Source: Azolla pinnata
Lineage: Eukaryota; Streptophyta; Polypodiopsida; Salviniales; Salviniaceae
Assembly: GCA_037176905.1 (NCBI GenBank)
Contig: JBBBWG010015223.1
Location: 1-58,970 of the forward strand
Direction: 5' to 3'
DNA length: 58,970 bases
The position numbers and the translations under genes were made by a program. Shown piece by piece: positions 23,501 through 36,100 of this stretch; positions within the stretch are counted from its first letter, which is position 1, and every line of letters begins with the position of its first letter. Under the pieces are notes generated by a model. The model made no database searches and was not told the DNA's origin. It worked only from the letters and a program-made list of their open reading frames with translations.

Positions 23501-26500
23501 TACACCCTTATTTAGGTTCAATTCCCTGGATAAACCAAGCATGCTCAAGTCTATGGTAGCTTCTCAGTACAGAATTGGGGATATTCAGTATTGTGTGTGT
23601 ATAGCCTGTGAATCTAATGGAAGATTATGGCGGTTTGATTGTAGTTCTGTTGAAATTTCTCAAGAACTTATCCCAAGAGATGTGGATCTCAACTCTTCAC
23701 AAAGTGAGATTCTTCAGTCATCGAATGTCAATCACAGATTTAGTGTTAACTCGGTTGCATGGGTGCACAATGAAGATGATATTAAGGAAGGTCGGAGAGC
23801 ACTTCTTCTAACAGCTTCTGGGTTAGAATGCTGGTATATTGAGATTGATTCAGAGCGGCATGTTTCTCTGGCATGGACGTTCGATCTTCTTGCTGATTTG
23901 GAGGAATCTAAAGTGTTTGTAGGTCAGAAAAAAGTTTATCTATTAGATTTCCAAGTAGATCTGGCGAAAGAAAAGCTAAAGCTACTCTTTGCATCATATT
24001 CCATGGACAAAATCACCGGTTCAAGTGATATGCAGTATTGTCTTGCCACATACTCGTATGGTATCAATTCTGCTCAAAGAGAAGGTGGCATTGATGTTAT
24101 CTTACCTAAAGCTCGTGTTGAAGATGAAGAGGTTTTATGTTCAATGCAGCTCCGAATAGGAGGGAAGCCTGAAGGCTCAGCCATGATATTATCTAATGAT
24201 GGAACAGCCACAGTTGCCTACTTTATTGGAGGAACTGTAAGATTATATCAGTTTGAGCTGGCCTGGGATGTTGGTAAGGTAGTTGATGCTTGTGTTCTCT
24301 CGTCCTCTGAGGGCAATGAGGAAGGCTCGTGGCTAGTTCTGACTGAAAAAGCAGGGGTTTGGGCAATTCCTAGTAAAGCCATAGTACTTTGTGGAGTTGA
24401 ACCGCCTGAAAAAACTTTATTACCGAAACATAATCATAATGAGGGAACTGGGGAAGAAGATCCACGCCATAGTGAGAAGCTGGAGAAAAGTGGCTTTGTG
24501 GCAGGGAGCGAGGCCCAGCAAATACAGGCTTTACATGATGAAGAAGCAGAGGCTTTGGTTGGGCAGCTATTCCAAGAGTATTTATCTTCTGGAAAGGTAG
24601 ATTTTGTATTAGAGAAGCTTCAACAAGCTGGAGCTTTTGAGAGGGAAGGGAGTGAAAATGTGTTTTCTCTTGCAAGTAAAGCTCTGGTAGATACACTTGC
24701 TAAGCATTGGACTTCCAGCATGGCTACGAACATGGCTATGATGGCAGCAGTGTCTTCCCAACTCGCTGAGAAGCAGCACCGACATCAACAGTTTCTTCAT
24801 TTCTTATTGTCATCAAAATCACTTGAAGAACTCAAAAAAAGACAGAGTATGTTCTTACTGTTGCATGTCTTTATTGTAAGGTATTTACATTATAACGAAA
24901 CATCAATGATCTTGTAGCTATACAATTTATTATGTATGTGCATGACAAAAAAACTGTCTAATATAGGAAGTGCATTGCAACATATATTGGAACATGGAGA
25001 GAAACTATCGGCAATGCTTTGGCTTAGAGAAGTGCATAACACAGCAGTTAAAGCTCGTCTTCAGGCAGATTTGCCTGAACCAGGTGGAGGATTGTGGGAC
25101 CTTGTACAACTTACAGGAGACAAAGCTCGTAGAAGCAATGTCATGCTTTTAGATAGAGACAAGGCAGAAGTTTTTTATAGTCGCGTGTCTGAACTAGAAG
25201 ACCTCTTCTCTTGTGTTCATCTCCATATTGACCTTATAGTTTGTAGGGATCAACCTCTCCACACACAAGTGGAGAAGATATGTGAGATTTCATTTGCTTG
25301 CTCAAAAGCTCTCCAGACAGTGATGCACTACAGAGATACACAACAGAATTGGTATCCTTCCCCAGAGGGTTTGGTACCATGGTATTGCAAACCGAATGTT
25401 AGATCAGGGCTTTGGAAGCTTTGTACTCTTATCTTGGATTTGAAAGATGAGGCCTCTAGTTCCACACCATCACTAGTTCCAAAATTAGCGGACCATTTGG
25501 AAGAGCTTGTTGATCTTTTACTCGAATCTTATGCTGGGGCAATCACTGCCAAAGTAGAGCGTGAAGAAGAGTACAGAGGTTTACAAAAAGAGTATTGGAG
25601 TAGAAGGGACACACTTCTTGATGCCTTATATCAGAATGCGAAAACAGTTGCTGAGGCTGCAACTGAGGTGGGTGGAAAAGATGTGGTATGTTTTCTGATT
25701 GATCACATTAAGTCATAGTAGATGATTTAATTTTGGCTTTCTTTTTCTTTTAGAATGTCAGTAGTGCTGATGCAGAAGAGAAAAAGCTTGATGCAATAAA
25801 GAAATTGTATCCTCCGCTGGTATCTCTTGCAAGACGACATGCTGGCTATAAAACATTGTGGGATATTTGCACTGAACTGAACGATATAAACTGTTTGCGC
25901 AGCCTCATGGTATTTTTCTCTCCTTATTCTTGATTTCCACAAGTTGGTAGTATTCATATATATTGTCATGTTTGGCCACTGATGACTACCCCATACTTCT
26001 GCTAGGGTATTTTGGAAAATCGTGACTAATAAACACATGGTAACAATTTGGTTCAATTATCTTAAGTGATTGATTTGGTCATATTGGGGAGGCTGTGAGT
26101 GCACAACCTTCTAGATTGTGTATAGACGTATGGGCCTTCAAACTTCAGGATGGCTCATCCAACTTGGGGATATTCTTTTTTGAATTCCATTTTACTGTCA
26201 CAAGCAGTAGGAACCACAATGTCATGACTTTCTTTCCCTTCTTATGATATGGTAGATGAGTGTGAACAAAAGATAGCTCTATGATGATGACCAAGGCATA
26301 TAGGGGTGGAGTGTAGTCAATCTATCCTCGTTGCCATATGGTGTGCTTAACCCATATCCTCCTTACCATATGGCGTGCTCTTATATGCTAGCTGGCATGG
26401 CAACAGCATGCACGCCACAAGCTATTACACATCATCACCCCCTAGTCCAGACAATTACTGTGTGTTTGCAGTGGCACACCTAGACTTATCTTGTATAGGT

Positions 26501-29282
26501 GCAGTGATTCTAATCATATAATATCCCATTTGAAGTATCCATCCTTGTCCTCAATGATAAAGCTAGCAAATGCTTTCTGTAATTTACTCCCAAATTCTGA
26601 TGTACCACAGTTTTTCTCTTGAATATTATTTGTGAACTTTACAGTTCAACAATATCCTCTTCCGTGGCATGTCCATTTAGTGGACGCTTCTTTGATCTAT
26701 TACCATGGGACATGGGATGTATATCACATCCCATTAATCTAGCTTAAGGCAGCTGCCTATCTTCTTATGATTGCTTGTGAGCTACACCTCTTCAGGAGTA
26801 ATTTAGGTAGTTTGGTAGGGTAGACTGAAATAATGGAAATTTTTTTTTTGCTTTGTCTTACTGATGACACACATGCCATAAACATATCTTCCAGCACTTG
26901 GTTAACCTATTTGTCTGTGGACTGATCTTAGAATGTGTTATGCTACAGAATTTCAATTTAGTATCTTGATTCGTAAACAAACTAGCCCTACCAAATAAGT
27001 ATATTGTCTGAGACAATTTTTTAAGGTAAACCAAGAATTCTGAGTGCATATATCAGCCAGCCGTTTTCTAAATCTTACTGGTAATAAAGTGTGCCAATGA
27101 AGAAAAGAGCCCGCAACCAAATCCATGGACATTTGACACTTCTTATCTAGCATACACAAAGTTTGCCACTTGGCTCCGGGATAATGAGCTTGTCAGACAT
27201 AGGTCTGGAAAGGAGTGCACATTGGGCCACCAAGAGTGATGCTTATAATACTAGAGTTCTCTTCACAAGTGCTGTTCTGGTTATCCCCTGAAAGCAACTT
27301 GAACTTGTTGAACACATGTTTACCTTTCTCTGGGGCATGTTTTCTGCAACTGACAACTTTCAGGGTAGCATTCCCATGAAATAACTGCCGTAAAATGCAT
27401 TCTCCGTTTGGTTAGCCTCATGTTACTCATCCTGAACAGATACATCTGTTTTTTTGATGGCTCACTTTTGCCTATACTAGAAAAGCCAAGGTGAAGTATT
27501 GGTCACTACATATTTTTCTCACTATCATACTCAATGTCCACTTTCTATTATAGTAGAACTCATTTGATAAAAAAAAGCATGGCGAAGCATCAAGCACTAC
27601 ATCATTTTTCACTATCATACCAAATTTCCGTATGGAACTCTGGCATCATTTGCACCCATCTATCTTGGTTGCCCTGTAGTTGAGTGTATGTTCAGTTTGG
27701 AGAGGGACAGGGAAGTACTTAAGAGTGTATGGTCGATTTGGAGAGGGACAGGGAAGTACGTAAGAGTGTGTGGTCGGTTTGGAGAGGGAGAGGGAGAGGG
27801 AGAGGGAGAGGTGAGCATTGTATGCAGAAAGGAATATCACTATGTTGATGATGAAGGCACTTAGAGGCCTGATCTTAGGTCTTGAATCACCCTTTGTGAA
27901 TGAGCCTTAAGTTGTGGAGGGACCCTTAAGTTTTCGTGGGCACTGGATCGTTACATGCCTGCAGGGTGTCCTGACTGTGATTCTCTTCTTGAATTTCATA
28001 TTACCCTGCATATTGTTCCCTATTTCTTGCATGACATGCACGATCATTCTGCAAAGTCTTTTTATACATTGCTCCCAAAGAGAGCCTGTTTTTGATCCAT
28101 GAAGAGGAGTGTGGAAGAAATCAAGGGTTTTCCATTTTTCTGCAGCACGAAAGTATGGGTTTGAAAGAAGGGAGATTTAGCAACTTCGTTTTTGAGCAAT
28201 GCCATAAGAATAGGCATTATGCCAAACTCTTACGTTTGGGGGAAGAATTCAGAGATGAACTCTCTCTATTTCTTCAGAACCACAAGGATCTGCTCTGGCT
28301 TCATGAACTCTACATGCAGCAATTCACTCTTGCATCAAGCACATTGCGTTGGTTAGCTCTTTCAAAGGAGCCAGGTGCACGAGTTACAGTTGATTCTATT
28401 CAAGAGCGTTTAAAACCTTCTTGTAAGGTTGGGAAGTTGAATTTAAGTTACAGAAAGAGGCTTCTGAACTTGGCAAAGCTATCTGCTCTAGCAGGTTTGA
28501 ACATCTGTCGTGCATTTCAATTTAGAGAAAATATTTGTTTCCTCCATTGATGTGTTTTAAATGTATCCTATTTATGACAGGTGGTGAAGGAGTTTCCAGT
28601 ATCAAAACCATTGGCATCAACGCTGATATTGAGTTGATTTCTATCCAGGTAGGTCCTTCAGGATATCGAGGTGGATGTCTGAATTTCATAATATGGTTTG
28701 GATGTCTGATAAATGTGTTGTGTGATCAATCTGCAGGAGGAAGCTTATACTGCAGGGCTGGTAGAAGAGGGGGATGTGTTAACACCCAGACAGCTCGTGG
28801 AGGTGTGCTTAAGTAGCGGAAAGAAAGATTTGATACTGCGTGCCTTTGATGTTTTTGCTTGGGGGGGAGATGTATTTCGACGATGTAATAAGAGTCTTCT
28901 GGAGCATGCTTGGTTGGTAGCTGCTTCACAAGATGACTGGGTTATGATGAGGCAAGTATCGGAAAGAGATGGCTGGAGCGATGATCAGTACCTAGAAGCA
29001 TTGCAGAATACGGCTTTGTATCTTGCGTCAAAACGTTGCTATGGCGAATATTCCGAATGCCTGGGTGGTACATTTGAGGAACTTCTGCCTTTGTTACATG
29101 AGGAAATAGAGCAAGAGCTAGATTTTCCCGGTAAAGAGAGAGATAAGCCAAGTGTTGAGACGACATTGATGCAACATCCAGATTATGCTGAAGCAGGGGA
29201 AGCAATGGTTGCTGCCCTTCGGATGGGGAAATGCACAGTTGACGTTTACGAGAAGGATTTGAACGATGTTATGGAAGTATGA
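20567..29282 (+). CDS. NUP133: Nuclear pore complex protein NUP133
   Basis: Scaffold nucleoporin of the Y-shaped (Nup107-160) complex at the nuclear pore. Eight exons with fully consistent phases: 20567-20844, 22958-23082, 23167-24846, 24967-25685, 25754-25909, 28146-28494, 28581-28648, 28737-29282. They give 1306 residues, close to known plant NUP133. It starts MFSPAGRRPRPRD, followed by a disordered Pro/Ser-rich stretch. The N-terminal beta-propeller half includes GLSWMIHGSKIFVWSHL, IPKARVE-type ILPKARVEDEE, LSNDGTATVAYF and VLTEKAGVWAIPSKA. The C-terminal helical half includes EALVGQLFQEYLSSGKVD, LVDTLAKHWT, LMDRD-type LLDRDKAEVFYSRVSELE, RRDTLLDALY, LLRLGEEFRDEL and ASKRCYGEYSEC. Intron 1 (2.1 kb) and intron 5 (2.2 kb) are long, and intron 5 holds retrotransposon debris. 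The gene looks intact. Confidence 0.96.
20845..22957 (+). other. NUP133 intron 1
   Basis: 2.1-kb AT-rich intron between the disordered N-terminal exon and exon 2. Mostly unremarkable. It contains a 99-codon open frame at 22448 starting MGCMASK, discussed as a finding. Confidence 0.85.
26858..27180 (-). pseudogene. Degenerate Ty3/gypsy integrase fragment
   Basis: Translated on the minus strand with frame changes. One frame shows SMDLVAG, then NQDTKLKF. After a frameshift and a stop, another frame shows VNQVLEDMFMACVS. These correspond in order to the gypsy integrase core (SMDF region), the SDRDTKL region and the QTERVNQVLEDML region. Stops and frameshifts make it dead. Flanking LTRs were not resolved. 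It lies antisense inside NUP133 intron 5. Confidence 0.7.
27481..27632. repeat. Imperfect direct repeat in NUP133 intron 5
   Basis: Two copies of a segment of about 55 bp sharing GTCACTACAT/GCACTACATC followed by TTTTTC(T)CACTATCATAC, separated by about 40 bp. Probably local duplication in old transposon sequence. Confidence 0.6.
27680..27812. repeat. 50-bp minisatellite ending in (GGGAGA)n
   Basis: Three units of TTTGGAGAGGGACAGGGAAG...AAGAGTGT(A/G)TGGTCG, of about 50 bp, ending in GGGAGA hexamers. Intronic, with no coding role. Confidence 0.85.
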
Positions 29283-30696
29283 ACAACGGCCACATTGTGT
29301 TATATAATCGTTTTCAGGATTTTCAAGAAGGTAAAATTTTCAGCTTGGTCCCGGGTGCATTGCATGTTGAACATCACAGATCCTTGCCTTTTTAATGGCG
29401 ACACTTTATGCAAAGATTTAGCCATGATGTCCTATGGGTGAAACAGACTCGGATATTTCAAAGTCTAAAAGAGCCCAAGCTTACATATCAAGAACAGTCG
29501 GATGTAAAAGGAGAGGAATGACCTCCGAAAAGCAAAAATTGTAGGTAGTGAGCTCTTCCATCTTCTTTTTGCTGCATCCTAGGTTGGTGACAGTGATGGT
29601 GAATCCGGTACTGGTGTCTGTAAATCAAGAAGGTGACAAAGATAGTGATCACAAGGAAAGCTTTTTTAAAGATTTGTCTCATTTACAATCAGCATCAACA
29701 ATAGTAAGAAGTATCATCAAGGAGTTGCAGAACTTGGGTCATTATCCTTGCCAATACGAAGTCAATCACCATTATCAGCGCAGGGATTACAGAAGATGAA
29801 GGAAAGGAAGAAGCTAATGGGCTAGCCTTGGTATCTCAATCTGTTAAAATTTGATCAAGTAAAGGGTCTTAAACTACCTACTTATATCGGATTGCAATGC
29901 TGTAAGGCTGCCAAAGAAAGGCTTATACCTCTAAAAGGCTCGCAAATCTTATGAAAGCTTAGGATAGAGAAAATGTGGAGGCTCGATGAAAAAAAAAGGA
30001 AGGGATTAATTTGATGTAGATGAGCTTTTGGTCTTCCATGTCATATCCCAAGGCTGATTGTAAGTTTGTCTCAGCATGCAATGTGATTGTAATAGATAGG
30101 AGTTTAATACTTCAACCTCTAGACTGGGTATTTTGAGAATCATTACAATGGATTATGATTGAAAGTTAAGATGTTCCAAGTATAGATGTTTAGATAGAAA
30201 TTTTAACATTTTTAAGACATCTATGATGTTGTGCTGAAGGCTGTGTAACAGACATGAGATGTTGTGGAGTGGATCATATGAAAGCGCCGAAGATCTCCAG
30301 GTTCATGGTCAGTACCACCAAACAAAAGCCTTTATAAAGGTAGAGTTGACCTTGTTGCTTCACCTTTCAAAGTGGATCGATCGATCATATGAAAGCTTTC
30401 TGGTACAAGATTTTATTGGCTGAATAAATAAAAATCTCAGGATTTGCAAACCTTATTTTGAGCAGGAAGGAAGCAGAGCTGAAAGCCAGCCATGTCGGGA
30501 GGCATATGTCTTCTTCTTTCCAAGCTCAGAGCTCAGACTGTAAGAAAGCCACCTCATACTTAACAATATCTATATGACAGGGGGGATTGATTCTCTGCAG
30601 AATTATCGAAGCCTCTGAAGCCATTGATTGTGCTTTAGCTTTACAACAGGGGGAGGAATCAATCAGCTTCTCCCAAAACCCTAAACTGGGAATGGA
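29283..30696. other. Convergent intergenic region between NUP133 and carbonic anhydrase
   Basis: Should include the 3' UTRs of both convergent genes. AT-rich, with only short random open frames. I see no further gene. Confidence 0.6.
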
Positions 30697-33600
30697 TCAG
30701 AAGATCTTGGCTTCGGAGCTCTTGTTGTGCAGCCAATGCTCGAATGCGGCGTTGACGAAGTCGAAGTAGGCTCCATGGAGAGTGAGCGAGCCGGCTTGCA
30801 CCGCCTTCTTCACGAACCGATACGTCATGCAGTTTGATAGAGATACGTTCACCGATTCCTTCAAAAATGCATTCCAAAAATGAGTCAAGATTATCTATCT
30901 ATCTATCAATTAATCTTGCAATCAATCTATCAGTTTATCGATCAATCTTGCAATCACTCTATCAGTCTATCGATCAATCTTGCAATCACTCTATCAGTCT
31001 ATCTATCAATCTTGCAATCACTCTATCAGTCTATCTATCTATCTATCTATCTATCTATATATACCAGTCAAGTCACATTATGTACATGCATTTAGATGAG
31101 TCCTCTCTCATTTTCTTTCGTGACAAGCACTGATTGACTCCCGATTCTCGCCAAAAATGGCTACAAAAGAGAAAGCAATAAGAAAGCCATCTAGAACCTC
31201 TACAATTGAAGTGAAGTTTAGGGCTTTAGGGTTTTTTAGGGTTTTAGGGTTTTAAGGAAGTCACCTTCACACAACAGGTCCATTGCTCTTCACTGTCGGC
31301 GACCCGGCATTTGGCTTTGGCTGTTCGCGAGGCCTTCTCCGCCACCACGATCCAATCCTCAATATGCTCACTGTTCATCACAGCAATTTCAACAAAGGTG
31401 AGAAAGAGAGAGAGAGAGAGAGAGGATTTGGCACCGAAATTTCATGTAAAAGCAAAGAACAACTCCTCATCATCAACCCTAATCCTAAAAGAAATCCCTA
31501 GTTTTGATCTATCTGATCAGTGTTTTGCAAGTCGCTAGCTGCCCTCCTTCCAAACCCTAAACCCTAATAATAAACCCTAAATCCGGTTCTTCATCTCTTA
31601 GAGATTTCAATTCGAACGAACGAATCAATGAATCAATGAATCAATGAAGAAATGAATGAACGAACGAATGAATGAATGAATGAATGAGAGCTGCCCAATC
31701 AACAAACACCCCCCTCTAACAAACCCTAAATCCGGTGATCTTCATCCCTTGAAGATTTCAATTTGATTACATGAATGAATGAATGAATGAATGAATTGAA
31801 TGAATGAATGGCTGAGAGTTGCCCAAATCCTTGATCCAACAAACCCCCCTCCAATTAAGGCAAGCCCTAAACCCTAGTAAACCCTAAATCCGTTGAATCT
31901 TCATCCCTTAAAGATTTTCAATTTGATTAAATGAATGAATGAATGGCTGACAGTTGCCTAGCCCTTGATCTACAAAACCCCTCCAATTAAACCCTAGTAA
32001 ACCCTAAATCCGTTGAATCTTCATCCCTTAAAGATTTTCAATTTGATTAAATGAATGAATGAATGGCTGACAGTTGCCTAGCCCTTGATCTACAAAACCC
32101 CTCCAATTAAACCCTAGTAAACCCTAAATCCGTTGAATCTTCATCCCTTAAAGATTTTTAATTTGATTAAATGAATGAATGAATGAATGAATGAATGAAT
32201 GAATGAATGAATGAATGAATGAATGAATGAATGAATGAATGAATGGCTGAGATTTGCCTAGCCCTTGATCTACAACCCCCCTCCAATTAAGGCCCTCCTA
32301 GCAAGCCCATAAACCCTAAATCCGGTGCTCTTCATCCCTTAAAGCTTCCAATTCGATTAAATGAATGAAGGAATGAATGGCTGAGAGTTGCCCAACCATT
32401 GATCAACAAATCCCGTCAAGCCCTAAACCCTAATAAACCCTAAATCCGGTGAATCTTCATCCCTTAAAGATTTCAATTTGATTAAATGAATGAGCGAATG
32501 AACGAATGGCTGAGAGTTACCCAATCATTGAGCAAAAACCCCTCTCCAACTAAGGCCCTCCTAGCAAACCCTAAACCCTAATAAACCCTAAATCCGGTGA
32601 ATCTTTACCCCTTAAAGATTTCAATTTGGTTGATTGATTGAATGAATGAATGAATGAATGGCTGAGAGTTTTTGCCCAATCATTCATCAACAAACCCCCT
32701 GCAATTAAGGCCCTCTTAAGCAAGTCCTAAACCCTAATGAAAAAAAACCCTAAATTTCACAGATGGTGAGAGAGAGAGAGAGAGCAAAACCTGAATTTGG
32801 TGGCAGTGGGGTCGAGCAGGTCCATGGAGAGGAGGGCCTTGATCCCACCGCAGCGGCTGTGCCCAATGACCATGAGATGGTGTACCTTGAGCTGAACAAC
32901 CGCGTACTCGATGGCCGAGCCCACCGATGTGTTAATAAGGCTACTCTGAACAGGAAATTTTCCATCAGATCAACATCATCATCATCATTATCATCATTAT
33001 CATCATTATCATTCTTGTTGTTGTTGTTCTTGTTTGTTGTTGTTGTTCTTCTTCTTCTTCTTGTTTGTTGTTGTTGTTGTTGTTCTTCTTCTTCTTCTTC
33101 TTGTTTGTTGTTTTTTTTGTTGTTGTTCTTCTTCTTGTTTGTTGTTGTTGTTGTTGTTCTTCTTCTTCTTCTTCTTGTTTTTTGTTGCTGCTGCTGCTGC
33201 TGTTGTTGTTGTTCTTCTTCTTCTTTTTCAATCATCATCATCAGCATCATCATCATCATCATCCTTCTTCTTCTTCTCCTTCTCCTTCTTCTTCTTTTTC
33301 ATCACAACAACATTGGATCCATTCATTCAGAAAGCCATTGCTGGCTGCTCAGGGATGTTGGGGAGCTGGACCCAATGAGAGGAATCTCGAATCTTTTTTC
33401 GATTCACACGACGATCCATCGATCGATCATTCGGAAACCCCATCGCTGGCTGCTCAGGGATATTTCGGAGCTCCGAATGAGAGGAATCCGAATCTGGTGG
33501 ATTCGATTCCCGACTACTAGGCTTCGCACACAGTACAAGAAAGAGTTCACGACTTACATCGGCAGGTGGAACGAGGCTCGCGATGTTGCGCACGACGAAT

Positions 33601-33843
33601 GCGTCCCCGAAGTTCAAGCCGAGGCTGAGCGCAGGATCGACTCGCGAGTCCGAGCACGCGATTATCATGAACTGCCACGATTTCTCGATCAGCGAATTGC
33701 AAATCAAAGGGCAAGAAGTAGGTCGGATTCCGACAGGAGACGAGAATGATGCTTTGGAAGAAAGAAAAGAAGATCTGATGGAGGAATGCAGAGAAATGCA
33801 GTGGTGGTGATGAAGAAGGAAGTTCCCAGCTAGAGGAGGAGAA

Positions 33844-33878
<35 letters not shown>

Positions 33879-34746
33879 AGAAGAAGAAGAAGAAATCCAC
33901 CTAATCCTGATATGAATCTGAATGATGATGATGATGATGATGATGATGATAGTGGTTCCCACCTTGAATCTCTGATACAGACATGCAGATCACATACCTT
34001 GGGCTGTTGGGATTGTGCTAGAGCCTTGAACAATCCTTGCTCTTTCCTGCAAAACATCAGCCAAATTCATGACATTATCTATCTGTCTATCTATCTATCT
34101 CTTCATCAGATGATTCAGCAGTTACACCACAAAACCCAGTAACTAAGCTGAATCAATTTCACATGATTGTTTCCATGATCTCCACACACAAACCCTAATC
34201 AAGCCCACGAGTTCTGACCCACAAACAAGGGCTTAGTTTAATACGCCTCGGTCCAAATTGAAAGGAAATCTTATGCCCAAGAAGCATGGATCTGAATGCA
34301 GATCGGAGATTTTGGCAGAGAATTTACTTGAAGTAGGCCTTGAATTCCTGGAAGCCCGTCTTCATCCTTCCCATCGGATCCTTGTCCTCCTCCTCCTCTT
34401 TCCCTTCTCTTTTATAACTTGCTTCTCCAGGCCTGATAGGTCGCACACCTGTTGTGCTCAGATCCTTGCTTATCTGCTCCACCCTCTGAGCCGCCATGGA
34501 TTCAAGCTCTGGCTCTTTCCTATCATCAGATTCAAGACAAACCATGTACATGATCATTCGGACCCAAAAAACGATTTGAATTATGATCAGCTACCATTTG
34601 TTCCATCATAAGGCTCTGGATTGTCTTTACGACTCGATCCATGAAATTTCAGCATAGTACAAATCCAGGTAGCAATGGCTGCTTAGTTCTTACTTCACTA
34701 GATTCTGGAGCGCTTCAATGGCTTCCTGGAGGCGTTGAGTGGCCAT
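30697..34746 (-). CDS. BCA: Beta-carbonic anhydrase, probably cytosolic
   Basis: Interconverts CO2 and bicarbonate. Six minus-strand exons, 34746-34694, 34519-34328, 33774-33558, 32945-32791, 31370-31265 and 30858-30697, join in phase to give 294 residues. The N-terminus MATQRLQEAIEALQNLV followed by ESMAAQRVEQISKDL and MKTGFQEFKAYF matches the helical lead-in of plant beta-CAs with no transit peptide, suggesting a cytosolic form unless an upstream exon exists. The zinc site is complete: Cys122-Ser-Asp124-Ser-Arg126 (ACSDSRV), then GH183SRC186GG. The substrate-site motif EAFVVRNI appears as DAFVVRNIASLVPPAD. The end carries ESVNVSL and GAYFDFV (usually GGHYDFV). The least certain junction is the 5' edge of exon 3 (33774), where an unusual Ser/Pro-rich stretch replaces the usual spacer. 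Introns are full of repeats. Confidence 0.9.
30890..31065. repeat. ATCT microsatellite in carbonic anhydrase intron
   Basis: Units CAATCTTGCAATCACTCTATCAGTCTATC repeated about four times, running into (ATCT)n. Located in the last intron. Confidence 0.9.
31575..32755. repeat. Telomere-like 120-bp minisatellite
   Basis: About eight units in the fourth carbonic anhydrase intron. Each unit has AAACCCTAAA(TCC), CTTCATCCCTTAAAGATTT, (GAAT)n of variable number, GGCTGAGAGTTGCC, and CCCCTCCAATTAA. Two central units starting at 31981 and 32101 are essentially identical at a period of exactly 120 bp. One unit (about 32170-32242) has an expanded (ATGA)n core. Confidence 0.93.
32960..33300. repeat. ATC/TTG/CTT trinucleotide tract in carbonic anhydrase intron
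   Basis: Runs of ATC, TTG and CTT triplets in the third intron. Open frames of Leu/Val/Ser/Cys or Gln/Asn/Lys/Arg are artefacts of the repeats. Confidence 0.95.
33336..33500. repeat. Diverged tandem duplication next to carbonic anhydrase exon 3
   Basis: Two copies of about 110 bp sharing CGCTGGCTGCTCAGGGA, a GGAGCT segment and GAATGAGAGGAATC. Both are intronic. Confidence 0.7.
33836..33952. repeat. GAA and GAT microsatellites
   Basis: (GAA)n at about 33838-33895 and (GAT)n at 33921-33950, both in carbonic anhydrase intron 2. Confidence 0.95.
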
Positions 34747-36100
34747 TGCAGATCTGTATGCTTGAGAATCCTGAGAATCAATGGCAGATCAGAGATTATT
34801 TCAGTAAACATTGTGAGATCTGAGAGAGGAAAAGAGATTCAGCAAAAAACTTCAAGAGATCAATACCAATGGTGCAGCTGGAAATCGCAGAAACGTTGCA
34901 GCTGATGCAGGATCTGATGTGGGTAATATTAATCACAGGAATGATCTGATGAGGCCCTAAAGCACCGCGTAAGAATCGAGTAATCAAGGATTAGATTTTG
35001 ATCCGGGGGGGGGGGGGATTAAGAATTTTGATCTCCAAGGGGCAATTAAGGATTTGATTATTCAGGATTTGATTTCCGCAGGGTGATTAAGGATTTTTTA
35101 CTTTCAAGGGGCAATTAAGGGCTTGATTAAGGATGTCCAGAGGGTGATTAAGGGTTCTTGTGAAATCCTAAGGGGAAATTCGGGGCTTGATTTCAAAGGG
35201 ATAACTAAATTGAGCGTTCAATGTTTAGGGGATGAATTGTCAGGCTATTTGATTAAGGAATGATTAACAAAGGGATAACTAAATTAAGCATTCAATGTTT
35301 AGGGGATGAATTGTGAGGCTATTTGATTAAGGAATGATTAAGGGGGTGATTGAGGGTTAATTAGAGGCCGATCAAGGATCGGCGTAAAGCTAGCGGTTAG
35401 GCAATGGGATGATGATTTGATTAAAGGGTAGTTAGGGATTCGATTAAGGGGGGTGAAGGGCTCGATTAACGGGCGATTAAGCGAGGAATGATTGATTAGA
35501 ATGTGAAGCTAATCAGGTCTAAATCGTGGGTGAGAATCGTATGTGGAATATAATGCAATGCCCACGAGGATCTTGTTTGGAGATTTAAAAAAAAAACCCT
35601 AAATTTTTATGAAGACTTGTGGGGATCTTGTTTGAAAAAAAAGAAGGAACAAATGACTTCTCTCTTTGAGAAGGTCTAAAAGTCAAAATGGGTGTTGAAA
35701 GATCTTTTTTCACATTCAATATTGTATTTCCAGTTTCCAGTTTCGATCCCACGATCATCTCTGGGCCTGAGATGTCGCAGACAGCGCAGTGAGCATGTGC
35801 ATGTTCCGCGTGTAGCTCGAAGCCAACACAATTAGTTGAAGGGCTTTGATTTGGGGTTAATTAATGCGAAATATAGGATTGATTCTCGATTCGAAGCTAA
35901 TTAAGTACACGATTAAGTAGCAAAAACAATGCGGGTTTGTGTGTGTGTGTGTGTGTGTGTGGAGGATTTTGATTGAGATCAGAGGGAAGAAACTAGACAA
36001 TAGATTTGTATAAGAGGGGATAACTAAGGATAATTATGCGATCACTTGTTGCTAATATGAGGCTAATGACGCATATAATCAATTTAAGTAGTGGAACTTG
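34747..36100. repeat. GGGTGATTAAGG degenerate repeat region
   Basis: Upstream of the carbonic anhydrase gene. From about 34980 to 35480 the words GATTAAGG, GGGTGATTAAGG and GGCAATTAAGG recur many times. At 35200-35345 a 73-bp block (GGGATAACTAAATT(G/A)AGC...GATTAAGGAATGATTAA) is present twice in tandem. A (GT)n run sits at about 35937-35962. The carbonic anhydrase promoter should be at the left edge of this stretch. Confidence 0.7.

Larger units (their letters stand above)
25910..28145 (+). other. NUP133 intron 5 with transposon debris
   Basis: 2.2-kb intron. It carries a decayed gypsy integrase remnant on the minus strand, an imperfect direct repeat (27481-27540 against 27575-27632), and a short minisatellite at 27680-27812. 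The flanking exons join in phase without any of this. Confidence 0.85.

Noticed and set aside
32750-33962. Long frames with Leu/Ser/Val, Gln/Asn/Lys or Ile runs
   Set aside because: They come from trinucleotide repeats inside carbonic anhydrase introns. Only the short segments around the exons are coding, on the minus strand.
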